From positions 1-64,000 of the forward strand of contig NZ_LFVY01000021.1 of assembly GCF_001050155.1 (NCBI RefSeq): 64,000 nucleotides of DNA, read 5' to 3'. Under the pieces are notes generated by a model that was not told the origin of the DNA, did not search any database, and saw nothing but the letters and a program-made list of their open reading frames with translations. Positions 35,735 to 44,808 of this stretch are shown here, one piece after another (positions within the stretch are counted from its first letter, which is position 1; each line of letters starts with the position of its first letter). The DNA is from Nitratireductor soli (lineage in GTDB: Bacteria > Pseudomonadota > Alphaproteobacteria > Rhizobiales > Rhizobiaceae). The position numbers and the translations under genes are program-made.

Positions 35735-38700
35735 ATGAGTCTGTTCGCTGCTTGGCGCGGCACCCTTGATTTCCCAGCACTGCCGGATCGCGGCCTGAAA
35801 GTCGGCGGAAACCGTATTGTTCAGCGTGTCTTTGGCGGCGCTTCCACCAAAGCCCGGATCTCTTCCTCACAGGTCAAGGGGCACGATCTCATCACCACCG
35901 AACTCAGTCCTCCGTACCGCGAGATTCTCCTTCGTCGAAAGGGGGCGCGCCGAATATCCGCGCCGCTGCCCGTGGTCGTGGCGCCAGAGGTAGACGACCC
36001 AGACAACCTTCCTGAGGCCTTTGAAATCCAATGGGATTCTCAAGGCGAATTGGCGACCTACACCGACACGCCGGAAAAGGTCCTGCAATCATGGATCAAC
36101 AGGTTCGATTTTCGGACCGAGGACGAGGAGCACAACCTTCCAGGCCTGCGTACACCGCAGATCGGCGCGCTGCACGCGATCTCCGCTCACTTTGCAGTCG
36201 GCTCAACCTTTGAACCAGCGACCGTCGTCCTTCCGACCGGCACCGGCAAAACAGAAACTATGCTGGCAACGCTCGTCTATAGACGACTTGGACTCACACT
36301 CGTCCTCGTTCCCAGCGATGCACTGCGAAGCCAGATTGCCGGCAAATTCATCAGCCTCGGCGTCCTGCCAGAGGCCCAGGTCATCACCCACGACCTCGCG
36401 AAGCCCCGCGTCGCGATCATCACGACCGGCATCAGGTCAACGGACGAACTGGAGATGATCATCCGGAATGCCAACGTAATCGTTGCCCTTCCGAACGTAC
36501 TCGAGGCCTCGGATGCCGAAGTCGTCCGCCGTCTCGCAGAGGCATGCTCCGATCTCATTGTAGATGAGGCGCACCACATCACTGCCAGAACCTGGCAGGG
36601 CGTTCGGGAGCACTTCGCTGCAAAACGTATTCTTCAATTCACCGCAACGCCGTTCCGGCGCGATGGCAAGCGGGTCGATGGCAAGATCATCTTCAATTAC
36701 AAGCTCGGTGATGCCCAGGCAGCGGGCTACTACCGCCCTATAAACCTTAAGACGATCGAAGAATACGGGGACGAGGAAGCTCGCGATGTTGCGATTGCCA
36801 AGGAAGCTATTGCGACGCTCCGACATGACCGGGACGACCTGAAGCTCGATCACCTGCTGATGGCGCGGACGTCGTCAAAGGACCGGGCCGAAGCGGTGGG
36901 CCGCATCTACCAGCGCCTCGCGCCACACCTCAAACCGGTGGTCGTCTACTCTGGTCCCGGACGCACCCTGATCAATCGCGAGGCTATGACCCAGCTCTTC
37001 GATCGAGGGGCCGAAGGAGCCCGGATCGTCATCTGTGTCGACATGCTGGGTGAAGGATTCGACCTCCCTCAACTCAAGGTCGCGGCCCTTCACGACACAC
37101 ATAAGTCGCTGGCCGTGACACTTCAGTTCATCGGCCGCTTTACCCGCAAAGGCCCCGCCGACAAAATCGGCGAAGCTTCGGTCGTTGCTAACATTGCCGA
37201 CCCCGATGCCGAGGCGAAGCTTGCCGACCTGTACGCAGAAGGAGCCGACTGGGATCTTCTCATCAAGCGCTTGAGCGAGGAAAGAATTGCGCAGGAACTG
37301 CGGCTGCAGGACGTGGTGCTTGCGCTTAAAGAGTCTGGCGATCTCCATGCGAACCTTTCGCTTTGGAACCTCCGACCGGCACTTTCAGCGCAGCTCTTCC
37401 GTACGAAATGCGATAACTGGAGCCCCTTGGCTTTCCAGTCGGTGCTTCAGAAAGACTCAGAGAGCTGGCACGCACTCAGTGAACAGGACAGCGTTCTCGT
37501 CGCCGTGGTGTGCCGTTCTAGCGACGTGACCTGGGGCAATTACCAGAATGTGTACGACACTATCTACGACCTCCTGATCCTCAAGTGGGACAAGGCTGCC
37601 GGAGGGCTTTGCCTCTTTGCGAGCAACTACGACGCGTTACGGTCCGAAAAGCTCGCCAAGGCGGTCACGAACGAGGACACCACGCTGGTATCGGGCGCGC
37701 CCATCTTTAACATTCTGAACAATGTCGAACTGCCACTGGTGAAAAGTCTTGGCTCTTCGCGCATCGGCGCGATCAGTTTCACCTCGTATTTTGGGCCAAA
37801 TGTTACGGAGGGGCTCGCCAGCATCGAAAAGGCGGAGTCTTCGCTCAACAATCTTGCCTGCCTTGGATACGAGGACGGAGAACGCGTCCTCTGGGGAGGA
37901 ACCCAGCGCCGCGGGAAGGTCTGGCAGCAAAAATCCGGCACGATATCAGACTGGATCGAGTGGACCGCTGCGACGTGGTCGAAGGTCTCGTCCGAAGTTG
38001 AGAGCGAGAGCAACATCGTCCGCGACTTCCTTCGCCCGGAGGAGTTGGCGAAGCCGTACTCTGCATCACCGATATCTGCCCAGTGGGGTGAGCAGGCGCA
38101 AATGCGTTTCAACGATCGGCAATTCGTCATCTTCGGTTCGTCAGAAGTTCCCGTCTTCGCCGTCGATCTGAATCTCGGCGATGTGGGATCGCACGGCGAA
38201 ATAGTCTTCCGCATCGAGACCGAGGGCGCGACGTCCGAATATGCCTTAGTCATCAACGAGGAGATTCCGGGCGGATACCACCACGACCACGTCTCCGGAC
38301 CTGCTATCAAGTTCCGGCACGGCACACTGCCCCCCGTACCCTTGGAGGAGTACCTCCAAAAGGATCCCTTCATCGTTCGCTATGCGGACGGAACTTACTC
38401 CTACAACTGCTATCATATTCCGGTGAAGCTGGATGCCGGGCTCTACCAGCGCGAAAAGCTAGAGGCGTGGAATTGGGATGGCATTGAGTTGAACAAGGAG
38501 TCGATGCACAAGACCGGCGACCAGAAAACAATCCAGTTCCGGACGTTTGAGCAGCTCAAGAGCGAGTTCGACGTCATCTTCAACGATGACGGCCACGGCG
38601 AGGCTGCTGACCTCGTGTGCCTGAAAGACGTAGACGACAACACAATACGATTATGCCTCGTCCACTGCAAGGGCGCCCATGAAGCGCGGGTATCGCAGGA

Positions 38701-39031
38701 TATCCGGAACTTTTACATTGTCTGCGGCCAAGCGCAGAAGAGCATTGTAGCAAAGCATGCCGGCCTTCCGACACTCTATCACGACCTGAAGCGGCGGCAG
38801 GAAACCTGGGTCCGCGACGGCCACGACCGCTTCCTGAAGGGCAACATCAAAGACCTCTCCTACTTCAAGGAAAAGTCGCGTCGCGCGAAACTCGATTTCG
38901 AGATGATACTTGTCCAGCCAGGAGGCTCGGTTGCCTCCATTACCGATGACGCTTTGCGGCTGTTGGCAACGACCGAACTCTATCTGCTCAAAACCACTCA
39001 GGCAAAGTTCCGGGTCGTACTCTCTCCCTAA
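35735..39031 (+). CDS. Superfamily 2 helicase with nuclease-like C-terminus (Hna-like candidate)
   Basis: 1,098 residues from ATG 35735. The helicase half has Walker A LPTGTGKTET (~167-176), DEAHH (~276), QFTATPFRRDGK, MLGEGFDLPQLKVA and QFIGRFTRKG (~460). The C-terminal part has GEAADLVCLK (~955) and CLVHCKGA (~976), a plausible PD-(D/E)XK-type Asp...xxK pair with His in place of the usual Glu. A lone helicase-nuclease of this size in a rhizobial defence island recalls Hna, but identity is unproven. It is transcribed alone. Confidence 0.75.
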   Translation: MSLFAAWRGTLDFPALPDRGLKVGGNRIVQRVFGGASTKARISSSQVKGHDLITTELSPPYREILLRRKGARRISAPLPVVVAPEVDDPDNLPEAFEIQWDSQGELATYTDTPEKVLQSWINRFDFRTEDEEHNLPGLRTPQIGALHAISAHFAVGSTFEPATVVLPTGTGKTETMLATLVYRRLGLTLVLVPSDALRSQIAGKFISLGVLPEAQVITHDLAKPRVAIITTGIRSTDELEMIIRNANVIVALPNVLEASDAEVVRRLAEACSDLIVDEAHHITARTWQGVREHFAAKRILQFTATPFRRDGKRVDGKIIFNYKLGDAQAAGYYRPINLKTIEEYGDEEARDVAIAKEAIATLRHDRDDLKLDHLLMARTSSKDRAEAVGRIYQRLAPHLKPVVVYSGPGRTLINREAMTQLFDRGAEGARIVICVDMLGEGFDLPQLKVAALHDTHKSLAVTLQFIGRFTRKGPADKIGEASVVANIADPDAEAKLADLYAEGADWDLLIKRLSEERIAQELRLQDVVLALKESGDLHANLSLWNLRPALSAQLFRTKCDNWSPLAFQSVLQKDSESWHALSEQDSVLVAVVCRSSDVTWGNYQNVYDTIYDLLILKWDKAAGGLCLFASNYDALRSEKLAKAVTNEDTTLVSGAPIFNILNNVELPLVKSLGSSRIGAISFTSYFGPNVTEGLASIEKAESSLNNLACLGYEDGERVLWGGTQRRGKVWQQKSGTISDWIEWTAATWSKVSSEVESESNIVRDFLRPEELAKPYSASPISAQWGEQAQMRFNDRQFVIFGSSEVPVFAVDLNLGDVGSHGEIVFRIETEGATSEYALVINEEIPGGYHHDHVSGPAIKFRHGTLPPVPLEEYLQKDPFIVRYADGTYSYNCYHIPVKLDAGLYQREKLEAWNWDGIELNKESMHKTGDQKTIQFRTFEQLKSEFDVIFNDDGHGEAADLVCLKDVDDNTIRLCLVHCKGAHEARVSQDIRNFYIVCGQAQKSIVAKHAGLPTLYHDLKRRQETWVRDGHDRFLKGNIKDLSYFKEKSRRAKLDFEMILVQPGGSVASITDDALRLLATTELYLLKTTQAKFRVVLSP

Positions 39032-39448
39032 GTGTGAGTTCCCTCCGATTGCAGTAGTAGCGCGATGCGTCGGCCACAGTCGCATCCTGATCGGCAGCTC
39101 AGACCAAGGACTCATTTCTTGTCGATCCGAGGTGCCTCAAAGCTGCGACCCGACTGAAAGATGCAATCGCGGGCGGCGGCGCCAGTCACCGGGGCGTGAC
39201 GCTCATCTCGACGGGAACGAAACGACTGCAATTGTGTGTCAATGCACATTTGGGTGGGGGAGAAGACTAGAAGTCGGTGCGATTTCAGCGATTTCCAGTA
39301 CGATTGCGACCTCCGAATTTAGAGAGGTATAGCGTAGACGTAGTTCTCATCTTCACCCGGCGCGCTTTCACCGATGCACCCGTCCGCCATACCACGTCGT
39401 GGTCGATCTCTATCTGCTCGATCCGAAGAACAACGTACTGGCTGAAGC
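39032..39448. other. Intergenic region between helicase and fic genes
   Basis: 417 bp between two convergent genes. Short frames here have no ribosome site or family resemblance. I see no repeat, RNA gene or clear terminator. Confidence 0.35.
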
Positions 39449-41008
39449 TCACGGTTCTGTGCTGTATCTGTTGTCAAAATCTTGGAAGGCATTCGCGACG
39501 ATTGCCTCGATCTGCTGAACCTCATCGTCGCGCAGCTTCTCAAACTCGCCGGTGCGGCGACGCTTGCTAAGCGATCCGCCGTTCTGGCGGATATGAATGA
39601 TGAGGTCCTGCGCCATGCGGTCGGGCATTTCAACCAAGTTCATGATGGCCGTCAGCGCCTGGTCGCGGCACTTAAGGTAGTCGATCTCGCGCGGTAGATC
39701 GATCTCGACGGTTCGTTGCACGCAGCTATAGAGGAACTCGGCCTCCTCGGTGCAGTCGAAATAGCGATAGAGGTCCGCCGTGTCGTTGGTGACCTCGACA
39801 TTGTGATTGGGCAGCGCGCGCCAGTCGATGAACTCCATCAGGGGACCGGAATGCCGCTTCAGGGTCGTGGCATAGTCGTCGATCCGATCCAGCATGACGG
39901 CCGAGACAGGAATCACCATGCCGGGCGGGGTGTATTTGCGCTCGGCGAGCACGTGGTGGATGAGGCAGCGGTGCAGACGCCCATTGCCGTCGGCCAGCGG
40001 ATGCACATAGACAAACCCGAATGCGATCGCGGCGGCCTGTAGGACCGGATCGACGTCTGAGGTCCGCAGCCTGTTGTTGCATTCATTGAGGCCGGTCATG
40101 ATGTCGGGAACATCCTGAGGGCGGGCGCCGATGAACTCGGGCAGTGGATCGTGGTTATGATCCCGCTCGCCCAGAAACACGCCTTCGCTGCGGTATCCGA
40201 TCTCGGTGAACCGGTCGTCGCCGATCAGGATGCGGTGCAGGCGGTAGATCTCGGTTTGGTTGAGCGGGCGTTTGCCGGCCTCCAACACGGCGCGTCCCCA
40301 GCGCTCAAGCCGGTTGGCAGGCGCGCGCTCCCCCTCGATTTCGAAGCTTGCGCGGCTGTCGGCGAGGAGGAGAAAGCTTGCAGCCCGGGAAACGACATGA
40401 GCGCCCGTTCGCCCGATCGTTTCCTGCGCCTTCCTGGAAAGATCGAGGGCCAGAAATGCTTCCAGTTTTTCCGTGCGCCTGATGATCGGACAGAACGCGG
40501 CCGTGCCAAGCAGATTGTTGCGCACACGATGGCGCGGGGACAGTGATGCTGGACCGGTGAAATAGGCTTCGGGATCGAGGGCGTCGACGGCGGTGACTGT
40601 GGGGGCGTCGTCTATATTGAGCTGCTTGCCGCTGAGGGTTTCGTAAAAGAACCACACGCGGCGCGTGACCGCGCCGGTCGGTATCCGCTGGATAAACTCT
40701 ATGAGGTCCTGTTCTGGCACCGCTTCAAGGATGCGTTTGAGCACCAGAAGATCGATCGGCTCATGGCGCAGGGCAAAGCCGAAATGTCCATCCAGGGTGT
40801 CGTCCGGTTGATACCGTTTGTCATAGATCTCCCAGATGCCCTCCTCCCGGCGATTGCCGCGCACGTGCCGTTCGGAGATGCAGGCGGGTTTTCTCACGGG
40901 CACCTGCACGTCGAGCGCATGAACGAGAGCGGCCCACCCTGCGAGCCGCGTGCCCTCTGGAACGGCCTCGTCCTGAAAGTGGGCGGGTTTCCCGATGTCC
41001 AGTTTCAT
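39449..41008 (-). CDS. Fic-domain adenylyltransferase with inhibitory helix (class II)
   Basis: 519 residues. Transfers AMP to Ser/Thr/Tyr of target proteins. The Fic motif HPLADGNGRLHR (about 335-346) is complete, including the catalytic His and Asn. SFEIEG at about 219-226 fits the (S/T)xxxE(G/N) inhibitory motif placed before the core, so activity should be held in check by the same chain. The N-terminal ~150 residues are a separate domain, and the C-terminal helical part ends in a winged-helix-like stretch (GGSLSKRRRTGEFEKL). GAGAG precedes the ATG. It stands alone in the island. Confidence 0.9.
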   Translation of the reverse strand: MKLDIGKPAHFQDEAVPEGTRLAGWAALVHALDVQVPVRKPACISERHVRGNRREEGIWEIYDKRYQPDDTLDGHFGFALRHEPIDLLVLKRILEAVPEQDLIEFIQRIPTGAVTRRVWFFYETLSGKQLNIDDAPTVTAVDALDPEAYFTGPASLSPRHRVRNNLLGTAAFCPIIRRTEKLEAFLALDLSRKAQETIGRTGAHVVSRAASFLLLADSRASFEIEGERAPANRLERWGRAVLEAGKRPLNQTEIYRLHRILIGDDRFTEIGYRSEGVFLGERDHNHDPLPEFIGARPQDVPDIMTGLNECNNRLRTSDVDPVLQAAAIAFGFVYVHPLADGNGRLHRCLIHHVLAERKYTPPGMVIPVSAVMLDRIDDYATTLKRHSGPLMEFIDWRALPNHNVEVTNDTADLYRYFDCTEEAEFLYSCVQRTVEIDLPREIDYLKCRDQALTAIMNLVEMPDRMAQDLIIHIRQNGGSLSKRRRTGEFEKLRDDEVQQIEAIVANAFQDFDNRYSTEP

Positions 41009-41100
41009 GTCGGCTTTCTCTCATGATCGTCGAAAATTGATCATACATCGTAAATCTGTCGAAAGAGCATTGCCTCTTCGGGATTGAGAATCAATCACCA

Positions 41101-41334
41101 ATGTCGAAAACCACTCATAACGAGGCATTAGAGACGATAGCAAGACGATGCATGTCTGCTTGCCATTGGGTGGAAAACCCCAAAACGCCGTCAAAAAAAC
41201 TCTCGCGCGAGGACATATATGCGCTGGTTTGGGAGAAGCAGACTCAGGAGGTAGCCAGAGAACGCGGCGTTTCAAATGCCGCAATTGCCAGCCGTGCTCG
41301 TTTTCAGCTTCCAAAACCACCGCGAGACTACTGA
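41101..41334 (+). CDS. Short helix-turn-helix protein, likely a truncated family member
   Basis: 77 residues. The C-terminal half, LSREDIYALVWEKQTQEVARERGVSNAAI and then PKPPRDY, matches a recurring HTH module that in longer proteins continues after PPRGYW. Here a stop follows immediately, so this may be a remnant of a larger gene or a free-standing module. No strong ribosome site is visible. Confidence 0.5.
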   Translation: MSKTTHNEALETIARRCMSACHWVENPKTPSKKLSREDIYALVWEKQTQEVARERGVSNAAIASRARFQLPKPPRDY

Positions 41335-41628
41335 GCTGGTTATCGATCCAGGTAAACGCTTAAACGACCGCCCTCGCAGCATTCTCAGAAAATCTCTCCA
41401 GTTCCAGGGAAAGTGCTTGCACGTCGGGCAAGTCAAGAGCTGATTATCTCGGCAGGGGCACAGCTGTTGGGAAGCCAGCACTCTCAAGTCGACCGTTGAG
41501 TGCGGACCCACCGTCGCTTGAATGCGAACGTTGATTTAGTAGGACGCATAGGGGACTCCGATTGCGTTCGAAACGCTCACTTGCTGACCCGAGGACCGCA
41601 AGGCGACGGTTATCGGCGTCCTTCGATG
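41335..41628. other. Gap between the HTH fragment and the membrane gene
   Basis: 294 bp with no gene, dyad or repeat that I can support. Confidence 0.3.
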
Positions 41629-42069
41629 TCAAATATGGGTCAGCAGCATCCAGAGGGCCGAAATGAGTAGGATAGATATAATGAGGATCTCCCTCCAGGC
41701 CAGTTGTGGCGCATCCTGAATGGCGAAGGACATCAATTTGATCGGCGGGACAGGTGGTTTCGGCGCCCGGTCTTCGGGCAGCACCCTGACAAAGCGATGG
41801 AAGAAGACCTGAATCAGCAACATGCCGACGACCAAGCCGGCAGTGAAATTGAGGTAATCCAGCCCCGACGCCAAGAGTAGCGCGACAATGGCGATGATGA
41901 TGACGAGAATGACGTTATCGTAGATTCTGATGACGCGCTCGTCGTTCTCGTAGTATGCGCCGATGCGCCCGATCCTTGTCTCGTATGGCACCAAAAACCC
42001 GGCTCCAAACTTAACGAGCCCTTGCACACAGAACAACGCGAGCACGATTTTGAGGATGAGCTCGATCAT
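41629..42069 (-). CDS. Small integral membrane protein coupled to a TetR regulator
   Basis: 146 residues from ATG 42069, which overlaps the tetR stop (ATGA). Four hydrophobic segments: ILKIVLALFCVQGLVKFGAGF at the start, NVILVIIIAIVALLLASGL, LNFTAGLVVGMLLIQVFF and ILIISILLISALWMLL at the end. A soluble RFVRVLPEDRAPKPPVPP loop lies between the third and fourth. The earlier part of the open frame (to 42471) is a shadow of tetR. No family is recognised; coupling to a TetR gene suggests an efflux or stress role (inference). Confidence 0.75.
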   Translation of the reverse strand: MIELILKIVLALFCVQGLVKFGAGFLVPYETRIGRIGAYYENDERVIRIYDNVILVIIIAIVALLLASGLDYLNFTAGLVVGMLLIQVFFHRFVRVLPEDRAPKPPVPPIKLMSFAIQDAPQLAWREILIISILLISALWMLLTHI

Positions 42070-42767
42070 TGCGAATCCTTTCCATTCGATGAGCCAAACC
42101 AGGCCGAGAGCAAATGCGGTTCGACCAGGGCGAAAGTCTGCGGGTCGATGCCGATTATACGAGCAACCCCCTCTTGGCAGGCGCTCGACAGTCGCTTGGC
42201 CTGGTCCGACGCCTGCGGGTCGCGTGAAACGATCAGGCTTGCCATCGCAGCGTTGAGGTCCTGGATGATCGAAACGACAAGCCAACCTTCCTGTTCGGGG
42301 TAAGACGAGGCGAATACGCCTTCCCGGGCGCCTTGTTCGATAATCCTTGCGAACAGAGGTGCGATCCGCCGTGCAATGGCGTGGCGCTGTTTCTCCCGCA
42401 GCAGGGCATTCTCGTCCGCTAACCAGACACCCAGGAGGTTTTCCAGCAGATCGCGACGCGCAGACTTCCATGCAGCAAGTGTGGCGAAGAAGCGCTGCAA
42501 CTTCTCGACGGCCGCGAGGTCCTCGTCATCGCTGATCGGGGCAAGATTCTCGGCTATTGCCTGCGATGTCTGGTCGACCAGTGCTTCGAGCAAATCCTGC
42601 TTCGAGTCGAAATAATGATAGAAGGCACCTTTCGACACGCCTGTCGCATTCAGGATGTCCTGAATGCTCAATCGATCGTAGCCCACCGTTTGCAGCAGGT
42701 GCTCTGCACAATCCAGAAACATTTGCCGACGGGCGGCATGCTTAGTCTCATCAACTGTTTTTGGCAT
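42066..42767 (-). CDS. TetR/AcrR-family regulator
   Basis: 233 residues. Typical TetR DNA-binding domain: RRQMFLDCAEHLLQTVGYDRLSIQDILNATGVSKGAFYHYFDSKQDLLEAL. The remainder is a helical ligand-binding domain. It is co-transcribed with the small membrane protein and divergent from an NTF2-like gene. A 13-bp palindrome (42782-42794) begins 15 bp upstream of its start, so it is probably autoregulated. Confidence 0.92.
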   Translation of the reverse strand: MPKTVDETKHAARRQMFLDCAEHLLQTVGYDRLSIQDILNATGVSKGAFYHYFDSKQDLLEALVDQTSQAIAENLAPISDDEDLAAVEKLQRFFATLAAWKSARRDLLENLLGVWLADENALLREKQRHAIARRIAPLFARIIEQGAREGVFASSYPEQEGWLVVSIIQDLNAAMASLIVSRDPQASDQAKRLSSACQEGVARIIGIDPQTFALVEPHLLSAWFGSSNGKDSQ

Positions 42768-42781
42768 TTTTTTCTAAATAA

Positions 42782-42794
42782 ACCGACCGTCGGT
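42782..42794. promoter_or_regulatory. Palindromic TetR-type operator
   Basis: ACCGAC-C-GTCGGT, a perfect 6-1-6 dyad inside an AT-rich promoter-like stretch, between divergent tetR and the NTF2-like gene. Position and symmetry fit an operator of the adjacent TetR protein. Confidence 0.7.
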
Positions 42795-42920
42795 ATATTA
42801 TAAGGTGGATACGGGTGTGTCAACATTCGGCGGTCGCGAGGACCCCCGCTGCTGTGAGACGAGCGGAACCATGACCACTGTGTTGCGTATTTTCTAAAAC
42901 CCGGAACTGTGGAGCAAAAC

Positions 42921-43256
42921 ATGACCGACCTTTGGAGTATGGAACAACGTTTATGGACCGACGGCGTCGCGGCATTTGCAGAACTCATGGCTAAGGATTG
43001 CGTCATGGTCTTTGGCCCAATGGGCATTATGCGGAGGGGTGATGTCGTCGAGAGCTTAAGACAGGCGCCTCGCTGGTCGACTGCCAGCATGTCGTCAAGG
43101 TTCGAAAAGACCTATGGTCAGGCAACAGTTGTCCTCGCCTATCATGCCCGCGCGCAGAAGGAAGACGGCGACACCTATGAAGCAGTCTGCACCTCGACCT
43201 ACATTGATGAAGATGGGCACTGGCGAATGGCGCAACATCAGCAGACGCCAGTCTGA
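42921..43256 (+). CDS. SnoaL/NTF2-like protein
   Basis: 111 residues from ATG 42921 (GGAG 6 bp upstream). The cone-shaped NTF2-like fold is indicated by LWSMEQRLWTDGVAAFAELM, DCVMVFGPMGIMRRGDVVESL, VVLAYHARAQKEDG and STYIDEDGHWRMAQHQQTP. Members are small-molecule enzymes or binding proteins of many kinds. It is divergent from tetR and likely shares the operator at 42782, so its ligand may be the inducer's product or target. Confidence 0.75.
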   Translation: MTDLWSMEQRLWTDGVAAFAELMAKDCVMVFGPMGIMRRGDVVESLRQAPRWSTASMSSRFEKTYGQATVVLAYHARAQKEDGDTYEAVCTSTYIDEDGHWRMAQHQQTPV

Positions 43257-43399
43257 AGGCTTCGGCGTGTCTGCGAACACGGTCAATTCGCGTTGGCCGC
43301 GTGCGAGCCGTCGGCCAAACAGTGTCTTGCTTGGCTTTTGGCCAGAACCAGATAGGCAGAAAGCAGCCCCACCCCGTTTAGACTAACAGCATGCTTATG

Positions 43400-43474
43400 C
43401 CGCCAGAAGCCGGGAGAATAATCGGAGCCTGTAGCGTATTTCCGGCAGGTGTGGGGATTGGCGGTAGCGGTCCC
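43400..43474 (+). repeat. Dispersed repeat, copy A
   Basis: First of three same-direction copies (others at 50582-50682 and 58117-58212). The shared core runs from GAGAA-AATCGGAG through CCTGTAGCGTAT to GGATTGGCGG, and ends in a hairpin GGTAGCGG-TCC. This copy is the most divergent and lacks the second hairpin arm. It lies in a 418-bp non-coding stretch (43257-43674) between the NTF2-like gene and the PD-(D/E)XK gene. Confidence 0.75.
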
Positions 43475-43674
43475 TAGACTCGATACCCTAACGTTGTATC
43501 TCCTCCGCTGGAGCACGCCAGAGCGACATCGTCCTCCTTGGCCTAGCTGAACTAAACGCTACCTCCGGACACGGATCCACATTTTTCGGTCGTTCCAGAC
43601 CTGCCCTCTGCTTCTCGAAACCAGTCTTTCGCCACGCAACCGGTCCCTTGTCCCTAAACGCTTTTAACGGCCAC

Positions 43675-44538
43675 TCAGCAAAGGTCGGTTATCTCAACCA
43701 CTTCTAGCCCCAAGCTGTTCTGCAGTGCCCGCAGGCTGGCGGGCAAGCGCCGGCCGATGACAAGCAGCACATCTATCGAATGGCGAGCGCCCGTGACGCC
43801 GCGCTCCGCCTCCATGACGGCGTGGTACTTCACGCATTGGAACAGCCCGCGAGTCAGATCGACATCGTTCGAGATGCTCGACTTTACCTCGACAGCGACC
43901 AATCGGCGGCCCACTTCGAAGAGCACATCAATCCTGTCGCCTGAGGGCAACGGCGCTTCCTTGATCGCACGTGCGGTCGAGGGAAGCCCCAGCAAATTCG
44001 GGCTGTTTGCAACACGATCCTTGAGACGCCTGTGCTCTTCGCCTTCACCGCCGCCGCCGCCTCGCCCCATCTTTGCCCTGCCGATGATGCCGCGGGCCAC
44101 AGGCGTGGCGGGAGCCAATTTGCAGGCATCAAGGACTTCGGCCCAATAGGGGTAGGCGTAGACCTCATGCCAATAGGCGTCGAGATAGGCGCGCTTCTCC
44201 GCGAGGGAGAGCTTGCGATACCCGCCCATCCTCTCGGCAAGAAAGCCTTCGAACCCCTGCCCCGGGAGGCGGCGGTGCTGGTTTATCACCAGTGACTGGA
44301 TATGCGGTATTTCGCCCCAACCAGGTTTGCGCGACAGCTCGTTGAGCGTCGTGCCGATGCTGCCGAGCACATAGTTAAGGTTGCGGGGATTTGGCATCCC
44401 AAGCTCGGCGGCAAGCGCTTCATAATAGATCGGCTTGCCTGACCCGGCCTGCCGCACGAGGATCGGCAATGCGCTTCGGGCGCGCGTCTGATAGAGTTTA
44501 TTGCCGAATATGTTGTCGCATTGCGATGCCGTCTCCAC
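43675..44538 (-). CDS. PD-(D/E)XK nuclease-like protein of unknown target
   Basis: About 287 residues from GTG 44538, which has GGGGGAAG upstream. The frame opens as far as 44757 but without a ribosome site. The N-terminal part KPIYYEALAAELGMPNPRNLNYVLGSIG looks like a winged helix. The C-terminal nuclease core is GDRIDVLFEVGRRLVAVEVKSS, with Asp and ExK in the right order, then QCVKYHAVMEAE. A Gly/Glu-rich linker (GRGGGGGEGEEH) joins them. The DNA-binding plus nuclease design suits a restriction or Abi role. The gene at 44809 is divergent. Confidence 0.7.
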   Translation of the reverse strand: METASQCDNIFGNKLYQTRARSALPILVRQAGSGKPIYYEALAAELGMPNPRNLNYVLGSIGTTLNELSRKPGWGEIPHIQSLVINQHRRLPGQGFEGFLAERMGGYRKLSLAEKRAYLDAYWHEVYAYPYWAEVLDACKLAPATPVARGIIGRAKMGRGGGGGEGEEHRRLKDRVANSPNLLGLPSTARAIKEAPLPSGDRIDVLFEVGRRLVAVEVKSSISNDVDLTRGLFQCVKYHAVMEAERGVTGARHSIDVLLVIGRRLPASLRALQNSLGLEVVEITDLC

Positions 44539-44808
44539 TATTCGCTTCCCCCTCGATCGCGACTGATTGGTCGCTGCAGTTGCGGCAATCTTACGGCGGA
44601 CACGCGTCACTTGAAAAGCAAGGCGGCAAGCAGCAACCACATGGCGCCACCTTGCCCCGTTCGTGGCGTCGACCGGGTTATTTGCCGAGCGAACGCTCAA
44701 GCACAAGGCGCAAAATGTCAGCTTAGCACGTTTCTTCCGTAAGTATTGGCGGTGCACCGTCGATCGATCGCCGTTGCCATTGCCTGGCCGGTAGACATAC
44801 TCTGTGGG

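Noticed and set aside
39032..39448. Possible CRISPR array or RNA gene in the helicase-fic gap
   Set aside because: No direct repeats of even length or spacing and no tRNA-like arms were found there or in other gaps of the window.
43283..43516. Minus-strand protein-like text (TATANPHTCRKYATGSD) conserved in repeat copies A and C
   Set aside because: The likeness reflects DNA repeat conservation. Copy B does not give a matching gene, there is no start signal, and the DNA hairpin is better conserved than any protein frame.
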